Positions 63,372-64,000 of a stretch of 64,000 bases of DNA are shown here, piece after piece. A model generated the notes under the pieces. It did not search any database and was not told the origin of the DNA. It was given only the letters and a program-made list of their open reading frames with translations. Position numbers and translations under genes: made by a program. The DNA comes from Ancylobacter lacus (GTDB taxonomy: Bacteria > Pseudomonadota > Alphaproteobacteria > Rhizobiales > Xanthobacteraceae). The stretch covers positions 124,001-188,000 of the forward strand of contig NZ_JAHBGE010000063.1 of assembly GCF_018390635.1 (NCBI RefSeq), read 5' to 3'. The first letter of the stretch is position 1. The number at the start of each line of letters is the position of its first letter.

Positions 63372-64000
63372 TCACCCCTCGCCGTCGTAGAGCCCGTGCT
63401 GGAGCGGGTCGCCGGCACGGGCGAGGTGCTGCTCGGCGAGCGCGGCGTCCTGCGGTGTGTCGATGCCCCACATGGCGATGCGGGCCGGCTTCACCGCCAC
63501 GGTCTGGATCGGCACCCCCGCCTCGAGGAAGCGGAGCTGCTCCAGCCCTTCGAGCTGCTCGTAATGGCCGACCGGCGCGGCGACGAAGAAGCGCAGCGCC
63601 TCGGCGCGGTAGCCATAGAGCCCGATGTGGCGGAACACCGGCGCCAGCGGCCCGGCGGCGCGCAGGCCCGCCTCGTCGCGCAGGGCCGGCAGGATGTTCT
63701 TGGAGAACCAGTGCGCCCGGCCGCCCTGGCCGACGATGCAGGTGGTGCCGCTGAAGGGGGTGATCTGCTTGCGGGCGCGCAGCCCGTCCAGCGCCTCCCA
63801 GGAGAGCTGGACCACCGGGGTGAAGACCTGGGGGGCGCCGTCCCCGGTCCCGCTGGCGCGGGCGGCCTCGATGAGGCCGGCGACATAGCTCGGCGGGGTG
63901 AAGGGCAGGTCGCCCTGCAGGTTGACGATGAAGTCGGCATCCGGGGCGTGGGCCTGCGCCGCGGCCAGGGCACGGTCGGAGCCGGAGGCGAGCTTGGGCG
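63372..64000 (-). CDS. kdsB: 3-deoxy-manno-octulosonate cytidylyltransferase, 5' end outside window
   Basis: CMP-Kdo synthetase, activating Kdo for lipopolysaccharide core. The frame is open to the right edge, leaving about 209 C-terminal residues of some 250. Seen: SGSDRALAAAQ near the window edge (family SGTDR), DFIVNLQGDLPFTPPSYVAGLIEAARA, the catalytic region VFTPVVQLSWEAL, HIGLYGYRAEALRFF, and the C-terminal EQLRFLEAGVPIQTVAVKP and GIDTPQDAALAEQHL. VNLQGD instead of VNVQGDEP is a change I also recall in Rhizobiales homologues. The start codon is not visible. Confidence 0.88.
   Translation of the reverse strand, partial: PKLASGSDRALAAAQAHAPDADFIVNLQGDLPFTPPSYVAGLIEAARASGTGDGAPQVFTPVVQLSWEALDGLRARKQITPFSGTTCIVGQGGRAHWFSKNILPALRDEAGLRAAGPLAPVFRHIGLYGYRAEALRFFVAAPVGHYEQLEGLEQLRFLEAGVPIQTVAVKPARIAMWGIDTPQDAALAEQHLARAGDPLQHGLYDGEG

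Overview
The window is high-GC (around 70 % by eye) alphaproteobacterial chromosome. The gene neighbourhoods point to Hyphomicrobiales: PIMT-tolC-popZ-valS, erpA-dgt-argS-SPOR-nagZ-scpAB-tatABC-serS-surE-pcm-nlpD, yajC-secDF-Mth938, an ExoR homologue and trmFO next to a kinase-like gene. I lean towards a Xanthobacteraceae-type genus (Ancylobacter, Starkeya or Xanthobacter), but that is recall, not a search. No transposon, prophage, CRISPR array or rRNA was seen. There are two tRNA genes (Asn-GTT, Cys-GCA), both on the minus strand.

Left third (1-18.5 kb) is accessory metabolism. It opens with the 5' part of an LLM flavin monooxygenase, a VanZ-like protein and a DUF4142 protein. Next is a minus-strand operon (6105 to 2031) with a polar amino-acid-type binding protein, two permeases but no ATPase, a DUF1989 protein and a DUF917 protein. 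A LysR regulator is divergent from it. A second, eight-gene minus-strand operon (14603 to 7207) follows: single-NBD sugar-type ABC ATPase, permease, binding protein, SDR dehydrogenase, a three-gene heme-dependent oxidative N-demethylase (zinc-ribbon subunit, flavin/2Fe-2S reductase, DUF3445 subunit) and an FAH-family hydrolase. Divergent from it lie a LacI regulator, a lactonase-type amidohydrolase and a threonine-dehydratase-like PLP enzyme, with a NADAR-domain gene between the last two. Three near-identical palindromes built on TAATCGATT sit before the transporter operon, before lacI and before the PLP gene. Together they suggest one LacI regulon for uptake, N-demethylation and oxidative/lactone breakdown of an N-methylated polyol or amino-sugar-like compound. 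This is the best candidate here for an undescribed system.

Middle (18.5-31.4 kb): a solitary Mrr-type type IV restriction gene, tRNA-Asn, an ABC exporter, tRNA-Cys, a PIMT-like methyltransferase, a TolC outer-membrane protein, PopZ, ValRS, an MgtC/SapB protein, a 63-residue conserved-looking small protein and ExoR.

Right half (31.4-64 kb) is mostly housekeeping. It holds xthA, mtnN, erpA, dgt, argS, a SPOR protein, nagZ, scpAB, an orphan FbpC-like ATPase, tatABC, serS, surE, pcm, an NlpD-like lipoprotein, a DUF815 ATPase, yajC-secD-secF, a Mth938 protein and a squalene/phytoene-synthase-family protein. After these come a cyclase-family protein, a kinase-like fusion protein, trmFO, a histidine-phosphatase-fold protein, AMP nucleosidase, a second LLM monooxygenase and the 3' part of kdsB. 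Oddities in this conserved block are a serS gene with a roughly 55-residue insertion of lower GC and foreign codon use, a kinase fused to an acyl-adenylate-enzyme-like tail, and several enzymes lacking canonical catalytic residues.
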